32,169 nt of DNA from positions 1-32,169 of the forward strand of contig SWBL01000454.1 in NCBI GenBank assembly GCA_024195585.1. The letters are read 5' to 3'. Source of the DNA: Aureobasidium sp. EXF-3400. Lineage: Eukaryota; Ascomycota; Dothideomycetes; Dothideales; Saccotheciaceae. The stretch's first letter is position 1. Each line of letters starts with the position of its first letter. The notes beneath the pieces are model-generated. The model was not told the DNA's origin. It made no database searches and saw only the letters and a program-made list of their open reading frames with translations. The position numbers and the translations under genes are program-made. Positions 21,159 through 29,589 of this stretch are shown here, piece after piece.

Positions 21159-21721
21159 GGATGTCTCCGTCGCTCAGCCCAACCCATGTACTGAATCCTT
21201 TACTCTTGTGCTCTTCTTACAGAGTATCAAGGTGTTTACTCCGCTATAAAAAGGCACAAAAGTTTCCAGAACGAAGCTGTATCCAAAGAAAGCCCCTTAT
21301 TTCAACGTCTTTCAATGGAAATAATCCTTTCCCCCGAGAGTCTTGTGCTTTTTCACATATGCGTTACATATGTGTGTATAGGAGAAGGAGATGATTTTGG
21401 TTGTTGTGGACCTCCCCTTGTGCTGAATTTTGAAACTGCTGCGCTTCCCTCGTGGTGATGTACTGCGACTTTCTTAAAATGAAAGGCATAGTGGGTGCTG
21501 GAAAAGAGGTGTTTCTAGAGAGAGATTAGAGTTTACTGTTTTTCAGTGGATGGTATCTGTTCTCCTAAAGGTGTTATGTCCTTTTACATAAGTGTTATAC
21601 ACATTCGGCATGGAGATGAAACGCACCTTAATTGCTGGGTTTCCGAAGGTCGACTTTATAAGAGATGTCCTTTATGACCTGTGGGTTTATTTTGAGCTTA
21701 GGTCGACCTTGACTTTGCTTG

Positions 21722-21905
21722 TGACCTTAGAACCTGCCCTTAACCTTAACCCTGCCCTTATCTTCTTAGCGTTCCACTACCCTTAAAGTTAACCCTACCC
21801 TAGAATCAAACTACCTCTAGAGTCTATCCTACCATTCATCTTTTACCTTAGCTAACCTATAATTCAGAACCTCAACCTACCCGTAACGTTAAACCTCTCC
21901 TTTTA
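21722..21905. repeat. Degenerate CCTTAACC/CCCTA-rich tract
   Basis: The plus strand carries recurring words such as CCTTAACCTTAACCCTGCCC, CCCTTAAAGTTAACCCTACC and CGTTAAACC. They resemble but do not match the fungal telomere complement (CCCTAA)n. The period is irregular. It could be a decayed tandem array or an old interstitial telomere-like tract. Confidence 0.5.
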
Positions 21906-22149
21906 AGTTCTGCCCTCTCGAGTCTAACCTTCAAGTATTCTATCTTTTTAGATATCTATAACTTATCATTGTGATTCCTAAACTTCTCCTCTACCTGCTT
22001 TATAGTCGAGTTCTTTAAACTTGGTTACTGGCTTCTGAGAATGGGAGCTAGAGGTATAGCGTGGAAAGTAGAGGTTGGAAGGACGTGAGGTCAAGTAAGG
22101 TTTGGTATTGCTATCTACTGTACATTTGGTCATCTTTTGTTTATCTTCC

Positions 22150-22345
22150 TTGTTCTTGTGACCCTTGAGGTTGACCTTCTGAACTTGACCTTCTGGATTT
22201 GATCTGCCGTTGCCCTGACTGCGAGGTTTGACCTCCTAAACTTGATCCTCCGAACTTGAACCCCCGAGCTTGACCTTCCAAGCTCTACCTCCTGCATCTA
22301 AACACTTGAGCTTGACCTCCTGGACTTGACCTGATCTTGACCACA
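22150..22345. repeat. Degenerate 16-18-bp tandem repeat (CTTGACCTYCTGAA-like)
   Basis: About nine imperfect units are visible on the plus strand, each with a CTTGACCT(C/T)C core, for example GTTGACCTTCTGAAC, CTTGACCTTCTGGA, TTTGACCTCCTAAAC, CTTGATCCTCCGAAC, CTTGACCTTCCAAG and CTTGACCTCCTGGAC. Spacing is about 16-20 bp with larger gaps. The opposite strand therefore repeats GGAGGTCAAG. Confidence 0.65.
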
Positions 22346-22369
22346 GCCAAAATCCCTCAACCTCAACTC

Positions 22370-24211
22370 CTAACGGTAACGAGCTCCAGGAGTAACAACG
22401 CTACGGTTACCCTTGTACACCAAAATCCTGTGGTGAGCAAAACGCTGTTCTCCATCATCTGGAAAATAGATGTCATAAGCAAGATCATCAATGGCATGAA
22501 ACTTCTCCATCTCTTTCTCGCGCTTGACTTGATCGAGAATGCAGTGGTACTTCTGGGGAACCATGTCTAGGGGAAGGGCATCCAGTTGGTCCAGAACCAT
22601 GCGGGAGAAGTTTGCGCGCATGGTGGCGGTGAAGAGGATTTCGGTGCCGTAGTGGGTGAGGGAGGTGGGGTCGGTGCACATGCGTTTGAGTTGGGCGTAG
22701 GTTAGGTTGGAGAGGTCGTCGTTCTTGTCGTTCTCGACCTCTTCGTTGTCGAGGTTGGAGTTGTTCTCGATCATGTCCTCCTCAAGGTTAGAGTTGATGT
22801 TGCTGTCTTCGAGGTTGGACTCGACCACGTTGTCCTCGATGTCAGAGTTGAATATGTCGTCCTCGTCCGAATCATAGGTCTGTACACCCTCCTCATGGTT
22901 AACCTCGTCGTTGTCGAGGTTGGAGTTGTTCTCGACCACGTTGTCCTCATCGTTGGAGTTGATGTTGCTGTCTTCGAAATTGGACTCGACCGCGTTGTCC
23001 TCGGGGTCAGAGTTGAATATGTCGTCCTCGTCTGGATCATACCGGTAGATCTGTTCACCCTCCTCATGGTTAACCCCATCTTCATCCACCTCAACGTCAG
23101 AGTCATCCTCCTCAGGAGTAGAGTCCCTGTCATAGAATGCCTCGATATCGAGAGTAGTGGCCTCCTTCTCGTAGTAGGCTTCGAATCCAGAGTCCGAGTC
23201 CGAGTCGTGGTGGGTCTCCATGGTCGAGTTGTGATCAGTAGCGGGGATGACCTTGGCCTTGTTCTTGGTGGAGGATGAGGTTCTAGGGTACTGGCGCTTG
23301 TTGGAGAGGTTGATCTTGTTTGACTTGGTGGTAGGGTTGAGGTTGGGCTTGATGATATCCGAGGCTACAGCAGCGTTGAGGTTGGACTTGGTGTTGTCAT
23401 CCTCGATATCAAGTTGATCTTCATCGTCCTCGGAGTTAGGGACCACGTCGTTGTCTTCCTTGACAAAGAGATCGGGTTCGAAGTCAAACTCGGACTCGGA
23501 GTCAGGGGCCACATCATTGTCCTCCTCAACGTGGTAACTGAGGTTTTCCTTCTCGACAAACTCGTCGAAGCCGGGGCTATCCTCACGAGCGGTCCCGGTC
23601 GACTTCTGGACTACTTCCTGCTTGATAGGGACCTTGACCGGCTTCTTGGCGGAGGCAGAGGTATCAGAGCGTTGACGCATGTCAGAGAGGTTGATCTTGT
23701 TAGACTTGGTGATGGGGTTGGAGTTAGACTTGATGGCAGCCAGGACTGGAGCAGCGTTGAGGTTGGACTTGGTGCTGTTATCCTTGCGGGCCTTGTTACG
23801 TCTCTCGGCTTGGGCCCTGAAGAGTTCTCTCAAGCCGGCCTCTTCGAAGCTGGAGAGACACTTTTGGGTCTTCTGGGACGACTTCTGAGCTGGAAGAGAG
23901 ACCTTGAGCTTCTTCTTGGCGGAGGTCGAGGTGCCAGGGTGTTGACGCTTGAGAGATGAAGATCCAAGTCCAACTTCAGGGACCTCGGTCTTAGGGTCAA
24001 TCATGCCGGAGGTAGATCCCGAGTACTGACTCTCGCCAGTATGGGTTGATGAAGAAGCAGATCCCCTGGGAGATGAGAGTCCAGGTTCAACTTTGATGGA
24101 CCTGGCCTTGGGATCAACCATGTTGAAGGTGGAGTTTGAGTGCTTGGGTAGAGTTGATGAGAACTTAAGTTTTCCGTGAGATGAGGTTGAGTTCGAGTGT
24201 TTGGGAGGCAT
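22370..24211 (-). CDS. Acidic low-complexity repeat protein of unknown function
   Basis: A single exon of 613 residues. The open frame continues upstream of 24211, but its first ATG is MPPKHSNST, which is taken as the start. The N-terminal 1-200 is basic and Ser-rich, with duplicated motifs: PKHSNST (3-9, 22-28), M(V/I)DPK (31, 70), and three SAKKKLKV-like blocks at about 88-104, 178-194 and 304-321 (possible nuclear signals). KSNLNAA recurs at 148 and 275. Residues 380-489 form a highly acidic tandem duplication of 55-57 residues (NHEEG, DEDDIFNSD, NINSN, ENNSNLDN). Residues 500-613 are not repetitive and look folded (LTYAQLKRMCTDPTSLTHYG, DDLAYDIYFP). I know no family. The basic/acidic mix suggests a nuclear or chromatin-associated protein, but that is inference. 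Likely lineage-restricted. Confidence 0.75.
   Translation of the reverse strand: MPPKHSNSTSSHGKLKFSSTLPKHSNSTFNMVDPKARSIKVEPGLSSPRGSASSSTHTGESQYSGSTSGMIDPKTEVPEVGLGSSSLKRQHPGTSTSAKKKLKVSLPAQKSSQKTQKCLSSFEEAGLRELFRAQAERRNKARKDNSTKSNLNAAPVLAAIKSNSNPITKSNKINLSDMRQRSDTSASAKKPVKVPIKQEVVQKSTGTAREDSPGFDEFVEKENLSYHVEEDNDVAPDSESEFDFEPDLFVKEDNDVVPNSEDDEDQLDIEDDNTKSNLNAAVASDIIKPNLNPTTKSNKINLSNKRQYPRTSSSTKNKAKVIPATDHNSTMETHHDSDSDSGFEAYYEKEATTLDIEAFYDRDSTPEEDDSDVEVDEDGVNHEEGEQIYRYDPDEDDIFNSDPEDNAVESNFEDSNINSNDEDNVVENNSNLDNDEVNHEEGVQTYDSDEDDIFNSDIEDNVVESNLEDSNINSNLEEDMIENNSNLDNEEVENDKNDDLSNLTYAQLKRMCTDPTSLTHYGTEILFTATMRANFSRMVLDQLDALPLDMVPQKYHCILDQVKREKEMEKFHAIDDLAYDIYFPDDGEQRFAHHRILVYKGNRSVVTPGARYR
22745..23080 (-). 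repeat. Tandem duplication, 165/171-bp units, in the acidic gene
   Basis: Plus-strand unit 22745-22909 (165 bp) is repeated at 22910-23080 (171 bp; a 6-bp insertion encodes Arg-Tyr). Both start GTTGTCGAGGTTGGAGTTGT and stay in frame, coding for 55 and 57 residues. Differences are scattered substitutions. Confidence 0.9.
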
Positions 24212-24468
24212 TTTGGTTTCTGTTTGCGTTTTTGGTTTTTTCTGTTTTGGAGTGGGATGTAGAAGGGAGAGAGAGGAAGAGACCGAGAACGCAGTTTTAT
24301 TGTCGGGAACTCTGGAAGTGAAAGTCGTCGGCGCTTTCACACGAGTGAAGAGTTTTGCCGCTGAGGAATTGAAGTGAATGGAGAGCTGTTTGTTCAATAC
24401 GAAAAATGGAGGAAAGAACGTGACGGTGGTTTTGCGGTGGTCGTTTCCTGCGCTGCTCTGTCAGATAC

Positions 24469-25374
24469 TCAATCATCCCACCCCCTCATTCCCCTCACAA
24501 TCCCACAAACTCTTCCCACCGCCTCATTACACTCCACTCTCTGTGTCTTTCCCTCTTTAACACCACACAATATCAACCCTTGCTTTTCGTAATCTAGACT
24601 ATCAGCTATCAAAAAGTACATTTTGTGTATCCAGCGGTTTGACATGCATGTTCCTGGATGGAATGAATTCATTGCTTGAGATATGAGGTCTCGGGAAGGG
24701 TTAAGGAAGCCTTCAAAGCGACAAATACGATCTTCGAGTGCTTGTTGGGGTTCGAGGGTGGACAGGAGGGCGGAGGAGTCAATGCCCGGGATGGAGTAGA
24801 TGGCGATGTAGAAGCCTGTTGCTGGTCTGCTTGAAGTGGCGTCTGCAAATTTCCTGTCAGCAAAGTCCATTGCAGCAGGAAGAGGTGTATGGACAGTACC
24901 TGTTTGAGTGTCTGTTGCGATGCTTCCCTCTACGCGTTCGTAGTTTTCTCTCGCTTCATACCAATCCGTATTCCCAATTTGCAGATTAATAAGCACAATC
25001 CCTGAGTCCTCTGCTTTGATCTGAAACATGTCTGGTTTGCCGTCTTCGTCTCCTAAAGTGATGATTGTGAGGCCTTTTTGCTGCCAGTCGAGGTCTGTGA
25101 CGACGAGAAAGAGATTTGGGTCAAAGCCGTCGTGAACAATTGTGGTGAGGTGGAATCCAATTAGATCTTTGAGTGAAGTGGTTCCCGGTGCTTCTCTGAA
25201 GTAAATGTAGTCGTCTCGTGGACATTGAGCATGGCATTCTTCGACAAGCTCGGAGGGTTCGGTTTCAGTGTCGATGAGATTGTATAGGGCGAAAGAATCG
25301 AGCGTCATTGGTCTATCTGAGTGTTCAGCCATAGCAGGCACAGAATTCGGCAGTGAGAGATCGAGTCCAGACAT
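24469..25374 (-). CDS. Uncharacterised protein with two copies of one domain (DUF6924-like?)
   Basis: The open frame reads upstream, but the first ATG is at 25374 (MSGLDLSLPNS), giving 301 residues. Residues about 20-140 and 175-301 look like copies of one fold. NLFLVVTDLDWQQKGLTII in copy 1 aligns with MYFLIADSLDYEKQGLILC in copy 2, followed by matching ends (GIVLINLQIGNTDWYE and GRVCGIVRGMRGWDD). The alternation of hydrophobic strands fits an alpha/beta domain. From memory it resembles the fungal and bacterial DUF6924 proteins; an HMM search would decide. A 57-bp in-frame segment, 24899-24843, has a GTACTG donor, a GCTGAC branch site and a GCAG acceptor. It may be an intron, which would give 282 residues. 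It lies between two minus-strand genes with about 255 bp on each side. Function is unknown. Confidence 0.75.
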   Translation of the reverse strand: MSGLDLSLPNSVPAMAEHSDRPMTLDSFALYNLIDTETEPSELVEECHAQCPRDDYIYFREAPGTTSLKDLIGFHLTTIVHDGFDPNLFLVVTDLDWQQKGLTIITLGDEDGKPDMFQIKAEDSGIVLINLQIGNTDWYEARENYERVEGSIATDTQTGTVHTPLPAAMDFADRKFADATSSRPATGFYIAIYSIPGIDSSALLSTLEPQQALEDRICRFEGFLNPSRDLISQAMNSFHPGTCMSNRWIHKMYFLIADSLDYEKQGLILCGVKEGKTQRVECNEAVGRVCGIVRGMRGWDD

Positions 25375-25629
25375 GATGATGAGGTATGGAGGCAAGGAAT
25401 TAGGAAAAGAAACTATTCATAAGGTATCATAAGGTATTTAATGTTCGTAACGAGTCGTGAATTGACGTCAACCTGCCGCATTTCAGCACGGACGCCAGTG
25501 AATCCTTCCAGAATCCAGATCCTCCTCTTATACATACGTAGCATCATATCTTCACTCATCCAATGCCAGTGAAGGACATCTCGCTTCTGATAAGCTGCTT
25601 TGTGATATCTCCAGATCTTCTGCACTTAC

Positions 25630-28600
25630 TCACTCAGGAGCGTCGAAGAGCTCCGCCTCACTCGACTCAGAAGACTCGGTGATCGGCAGCGGCACTTGAC
25701 GCTTATTGATGGCCTTCTTCTCCCTCCTAGGTTTATATGTAGCATACAAGTCTTCGACAACGACCTCACTTCCAGGTCTAGCCATAGCCCTTATATAACA
25801 AAGCTCTTTACCGGCCACCAAGAAAGCCAGCCATGCTTGACGCTTGTGCTTGTCAGAGTAAAATGCTGAGGCCTTGATTATTTCCCAGACATTGGGCGCG
25901 TTTGGAGTTGTTCGCTTGAGCCACTCTTGTACGAGGCGGTCTTCGGTATGGATAGGTTGGACAGCGGTATAGGCTTTGAGTGAACGGTTGGCTTGAAGGG
26001 TGAATTGTTCGTTGGTCACCTTCTCTGCTGAGTTGCCAATGAAGTTTACTTTTGCCAGATCGGTTTTCAAACGTCTGAGAACGTCAACGACGATTGGATC
26101 AATATCGGCTGATCGGTCTTGATAGGGCTTCACCAGATCCTCATCGTGAGTCTCTATATCGGCCAACTTCTCTTGACAGTCCTTGGTAAACTGCTCGATG
26201 CGAGGATTAACGACTTCGAAGAGAAGGTAGTCGATGATGTGTTTGAGGTTGGGTTCCAGACGTCCAATTGTGCTATCTGTTGTACTCATCCAAGACTCAT
26301 AGGCTGGTTTGTATAGGTTGCCTTTGATACCAAGCTTTTTCCTGACAAAATCGTTGAAAGCGTTCAAGGTGAGCGTATAGCCGTTCTTCGCAGAGTCAAT
26401 GACCAGATCGTGCAAGCCAGCTAAGTCCTCGACTTTCTTCGAACATATTGAGTTCTCTTTGTAGGCAAGCTTGCCATGCATCTTCGTGGCTTTACCTAGC
26501 AGATCTTCTTGCAGCTTGAACCCAAAAGTCTCAGATAACCAGGTGTCAACGTTATTGTCGCTCTGAAGAACTTCTCTCAAGCTGCGTGTGTCTTTCGTAA
26601 TGCCGTAGTACCCGAGCTTTGGCTCTTCCAGAGGTGCAGGAGCATTTCTGAAGTCTGTCGTCAACCTCGAATCCCAACAGAGCCAGAACGTGTCGCCATC
26701 GTAGTCACCGCCTTGTAATTTGTGTGCAAGTGGAACGCATCCTTTTGACGGGAATACCACGATATCGGTCAAGTGGCTAAGCTCTTCTTTGTAGACAGCT
26801 CTGACCTTCTGCATGTCGGAGCGTCTGAGAGAAGGATGTCTTGCCACCAAGACCTCTCCCTTGAGATGCGACCAAACTTCACCAGACACTTCATCTCGGA
26901 AGGTCTCTGAAAAAGCCATGTGGATTTCACCAGGCTTCAGGCATCCGGTCGGATCAGCTACACCTAGAGCCATAGCAGATTTGCCGAGGTGAACCTTCAG
27001 CTTCGAGCGTACTGAGGTCAGCCAAACTTTGATGACACGCTGAAAACAGTCGGCGAGGTACTGGTTTGTCAAAGGATTGAACCCAGATTCGAGCAACAAG
27101 ATAGATCTCTCTATCCAATCAGAGGGAAAGTTGCCAGTCTCTTTGATACCAAGCTTTCGGTTCGACTCTTCCATACCGCTGAACTCGGAATGCAGCCAGC
27201 GACGCAAACTGACTGAGTCATCGAGGGACTCAAAGAAGGCCGAAAAGTCCATATCCAATTGGCTCTCGATGACTCGTCGCAATGTATCCCGAGAGACGTG
27301 GCGGTCCTGCAGGATCGGAATGAAGTCCAAATTTAGTGTTGAGGATCTTGGTGGGGCGGTGCACTTGACAAGTTCGAACGACCATCGGTCAGCCTCGCAG
27401 CTGTTTGAGAAGTCCTCGTCTCTCGGCATGACCTTGCGTTGGCTTTCTGACATATGAATCCATCTTCTCAGGTGTTTTGGGTCAGTTGTGTCGTATGGTG
27501 CGCTAATCATCCAGACACCCTTGCAGCCATTGATACGTGCTTGGAAAGCAACAGGACGGACGCCCTTGATGCCAAGCTGCTCACACAACTCCTTCGCTGC
27601 GCCAACAGAGATTAATGAGCAACCATCATTCATTACAGGTCTATTGTCGGATTCGTGATGGACCTCAAACTTCAAACGGCGGTCGTCGAACTCCTTGCTC
27701 TCAGGAGCGCCATCTGCTAGAGTGTCTTTCACGTACTTGACCTCTCTGTGACTGAATTTGACTGTTGGGATTGTCTGTGAGAGAAACAGATCCAGTCGAG
27801 CATATGCCTTGCAAAACCCCTGGTGGCCATTCTTACCCAGCGGTATGGCCCAGTTGAGGATCTCATAAAGGCTGATCTTCTGCAGACGTGGTCCGTCAAC
27901 GGCAAAGAGTACTAGTCGTTGACTCGGTAAGTTGTCTTTGCTGTTCTTTTTCTTGACATCTTGAACATGGAAGACGCGCCATACGCGACCGAGAAACTCC
28001 TTTTCGGTGCACATCCACTCTTTGAATCGCGACTTGAGAAGGTCTTGCTGGCCGTTGAGATGGATAGCGTTGAATGTGTGCACTTGCGGTACCTCGACGT
28101 AGAGGAATCGGCTTGACCCAAAGCGTCTCTGTAATATGCAAGCTCTTTCACATTTGAGTGGTTGTAGTGAAAGGGTCAACAACTTATCGGCGGAAGCGCT
28201 AGGATTAAAGACGAGGCTAGCTTTGAGCATCACGTTTGCCGACTGTGTGGGATCGATCGTAGCATCCCACACTGAACCAGGCGTCCGCTGGAATTGAGTG
28301 CCGGCAGGTATGTTCTGATATAGCTCATCTTCGTTTGCGTAGTACTCAAAAGGCTTTCCAATAGCTTCTGCAAGTCGATAGCTTTCCCAGAGGTGATGAA
28401 AAGACGAGTAGTTGACGTTAATATCCACTGTTGAGCCGAAAAGACCATCAGTCGGTAGAGTGCGGACAAGTCTATGCTCGAGCACTCTCGTGGTTGAGGT
28501 AGTCTTGGTCTTCGAAGACGACAGTTTCGGAACTGCTGTGTGCTTTCCTTGGAGCTTGACACTCGCCGTTGATCTACTAGTGTCTGATGAGGCTGATTGA

Positions 28601-29589
28601 CGACTGTGTGATCGATCGTCTGATGAATGTTCGGACTTTGTGGTGAAAGACTCGTTGATCACTCCAGAATCCTCTGGACCGCAGGAAGGTTGTTCGAAGC
28701 TCGTCAAGATCTGGTCAATCTGGGCTGCTTGTGAAGGGTCCGGTTCGTCTCCATAATCTGCACTCGAGGAGTCCCACTCGTCATCAACACTGTTAAAGGA
28801 AGTAGCTACGGTCGTGGTAAAACTCTGATTGGCGTTTCCAGGAAAGATCGAGAGCGCGTTTGTTTGGTTTGGTGAGGCGAAGCTGCAGTTTAAGGGGCTG
28901 ACCTTGTATGAGAAGTGATCGTCGAGTGATGGCTGCTGTCGCCGCTGCTTCTGGGGGCGCACGTACTTTGATGACGAGTAGGACTCTTGGTCGGACAGCC
29001 GTTTGGTACCACGAGAAACAGGTTCATAGTCGGAGAGGAAAGACGCATTGACTGGACGTAGCTCGTCTCGTGGACTTTGGTTCTCGGTACCGGTGAGTTT
29101 GACATTGCTCGAATTCGAAGTCTTCTTAATCGTCGGAATGAGTTTTGTCTGAGTCAAAGAGAGCCTTGGGGCAGGTTTCTTGAACCGAGGATCCTGGTGT
29201 GCGCCAGATTGATCCAGTTGCAGTTTTCCAAGCTGTGGTTTGTGCTTCTCCAGGTAGACCGCATCCCTGGTCCGAGTGTAGAATTCTTCGAGATGATCTC
29301 CAGAAATGCAATTGTCTGCCCTATCCTTGCGAAACTGGCTGAATACATCATTCATAACTATGCGATTGCGAAAGAATAAAAAGTTGATGTGATCAACACA
29401 TCTCTCGGCGTAGCCATCGGGTCGGTTGCTAGGCGAGAAAGTCCCATGCCGAGGTTGCAGGGGTAGTCCAAACTCCTGGGCGATGCGTTCAATGATGGTG
29501 TTGATCTCCTTGCTTGCTTGACCTCGGGGAGTGGTCGGCGCAGACGAGTCGCCGTTGGATCTGCTGAAACCAGGGACCAAGGCAGCCAT
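25630..29589 (-). CDS. Cellular RNA-dependent RNA polymerase (RNA silencing)
   Basis: An uninterrupted frame of 1319 residues starts at ATG 29589 (MAALVPGFSRSNGD). The catalytic loop LQGGDYDGDTFWLCWD is present, with Asp962, Asp964 and Asp966 as the metal-binding triad of the eukaryotic RdRP family (double-psi beta-barrel fold). Other family blocks are NRPVMNDGCSLIS, FQARINGCKGVW, RHPSLRRSDMQKVRAV and FPSKGCVPLAHKLQGG. The N-terminal 400 residues are Ser-rich and poorly conserved. The polymerase core runs about 420-1130, followed by a helical C-terminus. Such enzymes (Neurospora QDE-1 and SAD-1, fission yeast Rdp1) copy single-stranded RNA into dsRNA for Dicer, in quelling, heterochromatin assembly or meiotic silencing. 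Which subclade this is cannot be settled by eye. All visible catalytic residues are intact, with no frameshift, so it is probably functional. Confidence 0.97.
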   Translation of the reverse strand: MAALVPGFSRSNGDSSAPTTPRGQASKEINTIIERIAQEFGLPLQPRHGTFSPSNRPDGYAERCVDHINFLFFRNRIVMNDVFSQFRKDRADNCISGDHLEEFYTRTRDAVYLEKHKPQLGKLQLDQSGAHQDPRFKKPAPRLSLTQTKLIPTIKKTSNSSNVKLTGTENQSPRDELRPVNASFLSDYEPVSRGTKRLSDQESYSSSKYVRPQKQRRQQPSLDDHFSYKVSPLNCSFASPNQTNALSIFPGNANQSFTTTVATSFNSVDDEWDSSSADYGDEPDPSQAAQIDQILTSFEQPSCGPEDSGVINESFTTKSEHSSDDRSHSRQSASSDTSRSTASVKLQGKHTAVPKLSSSKTKTTSTTRVLEHRLVRTLPTDGLFGSTVDINVNYSSFHHLWESYRLAEAIGKPFEYYANEDELYQNIPAGTQFQRTPGSVWDATIDPTQSANVMLKASLVFNPSASADKLLTLSLQPLKCERACILQRRFGSSRFLYVEVPQVHTFNAIHLNGQQDLLKSRFKEWMCTEKEFLGRVWRVFHVQDVKKKNSKDNLPSQRLVLFAVDGPRLQKISLYEILNWAIPLGKNGHQGFCKAYARLDLFLSQTIPTVKFSHREVKYVKDTLADGAPESKEFDDRRLKFEVHHESDNRPVMNDGCSLISVGAAKELCEQLGIKGVRPVAFQARINGCKGVWMISAPYDTTDPKHLRRWIHMSESQRKVMPRDEDFSNSCEADRWSFELVKCTAPPRSSTLNLDFIPILQDRHVSRDTLRRVIESQLDMDFSAFFESLDDSVSLRRWLHSEFSGMEESNRKLGIKETGNFPSDWIERSILLLESGFNPLTNQYLADCFQRVIKVWLTSVRSKLKVHLGKSAMALGVADPTGCLKPGEIHMAFSETFRDEVSGEVWSHLKGEVLVARHPSLRRSDMQKVRAVYKEELSHLTDIVVFPSKGCVPLAHKLQGGDYDGDTFWLCWDSRLTTDFRNAPAPLEEPKLGYYGITKDTRSLREVLQSDNNVDTWLSETFGFKLQEDLLGKATKMHGKLAYKENSICSKKVEDLAGLHDLVIDSAKNGYTLTLNAFNDFVRKKLGIKGNLYKPAYESWMSTTDSTIGRLEPNLKHIIDYLLFEVVNPRIEQFTKDCQEKLADIETHDEDLVKPYQDRSADIDPIVVDVLRRLKTDLAKVNFIGNSAEKVTNEQFTLQANRSLKAYTAVQPIHTEDRLVQEWLKRTTPNAPNVWEIIKASAFYSDKHKRQAWLAFLVAGKELCYIRAMARPGSEVVVEDLYATYKPRREKKAINKRQVPLPITESSESSEAELFDAPE

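Larger units (their letters stand above)
21159..22369. other. Convergent intergenic region with decayed repeats
   Basis: About 1.2 kb lies between the 3' ends of VPS3 and the minus-strand acidic gene, so no promoter is expected. The interval 21690-21960 has many CCTTAACC/CCCTTA/CCCTA words, and 22150-22345 has a degenerate short repeat (separate entries). A stop-poor minus-strand frame spans 21978-22340 with one TAG at 22236-22238. No intact gene is seen. Confidence 0.55.

Noticed and set aside
21722..21800. Interstitial telomere
   Set aside because: The words resemble CCCTAA but there is no run of exact hexamers. Reported only as a degenerate tract.
22895..23959. Val/Leu-rich plus-strand frames of 127 and 181 codons
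   Set aside because: They are the mirror of the Asp/Glu/Asn-rich repeats of the minus-strand acidic gene (GAC/GAG read backwards gives Val/Leu).
24212..24397. N-terminal extension of the acidic protein by 62 codons
   Set aside because: The open frame continues, but it contains no ATG (only a TTG at 24397). The first ATG is at 24211.
25375..25395. Seven-codon extension of the duplicated-domain protein
   Set aside because: It begins with TTG. The first ATG in frame is at 25374.
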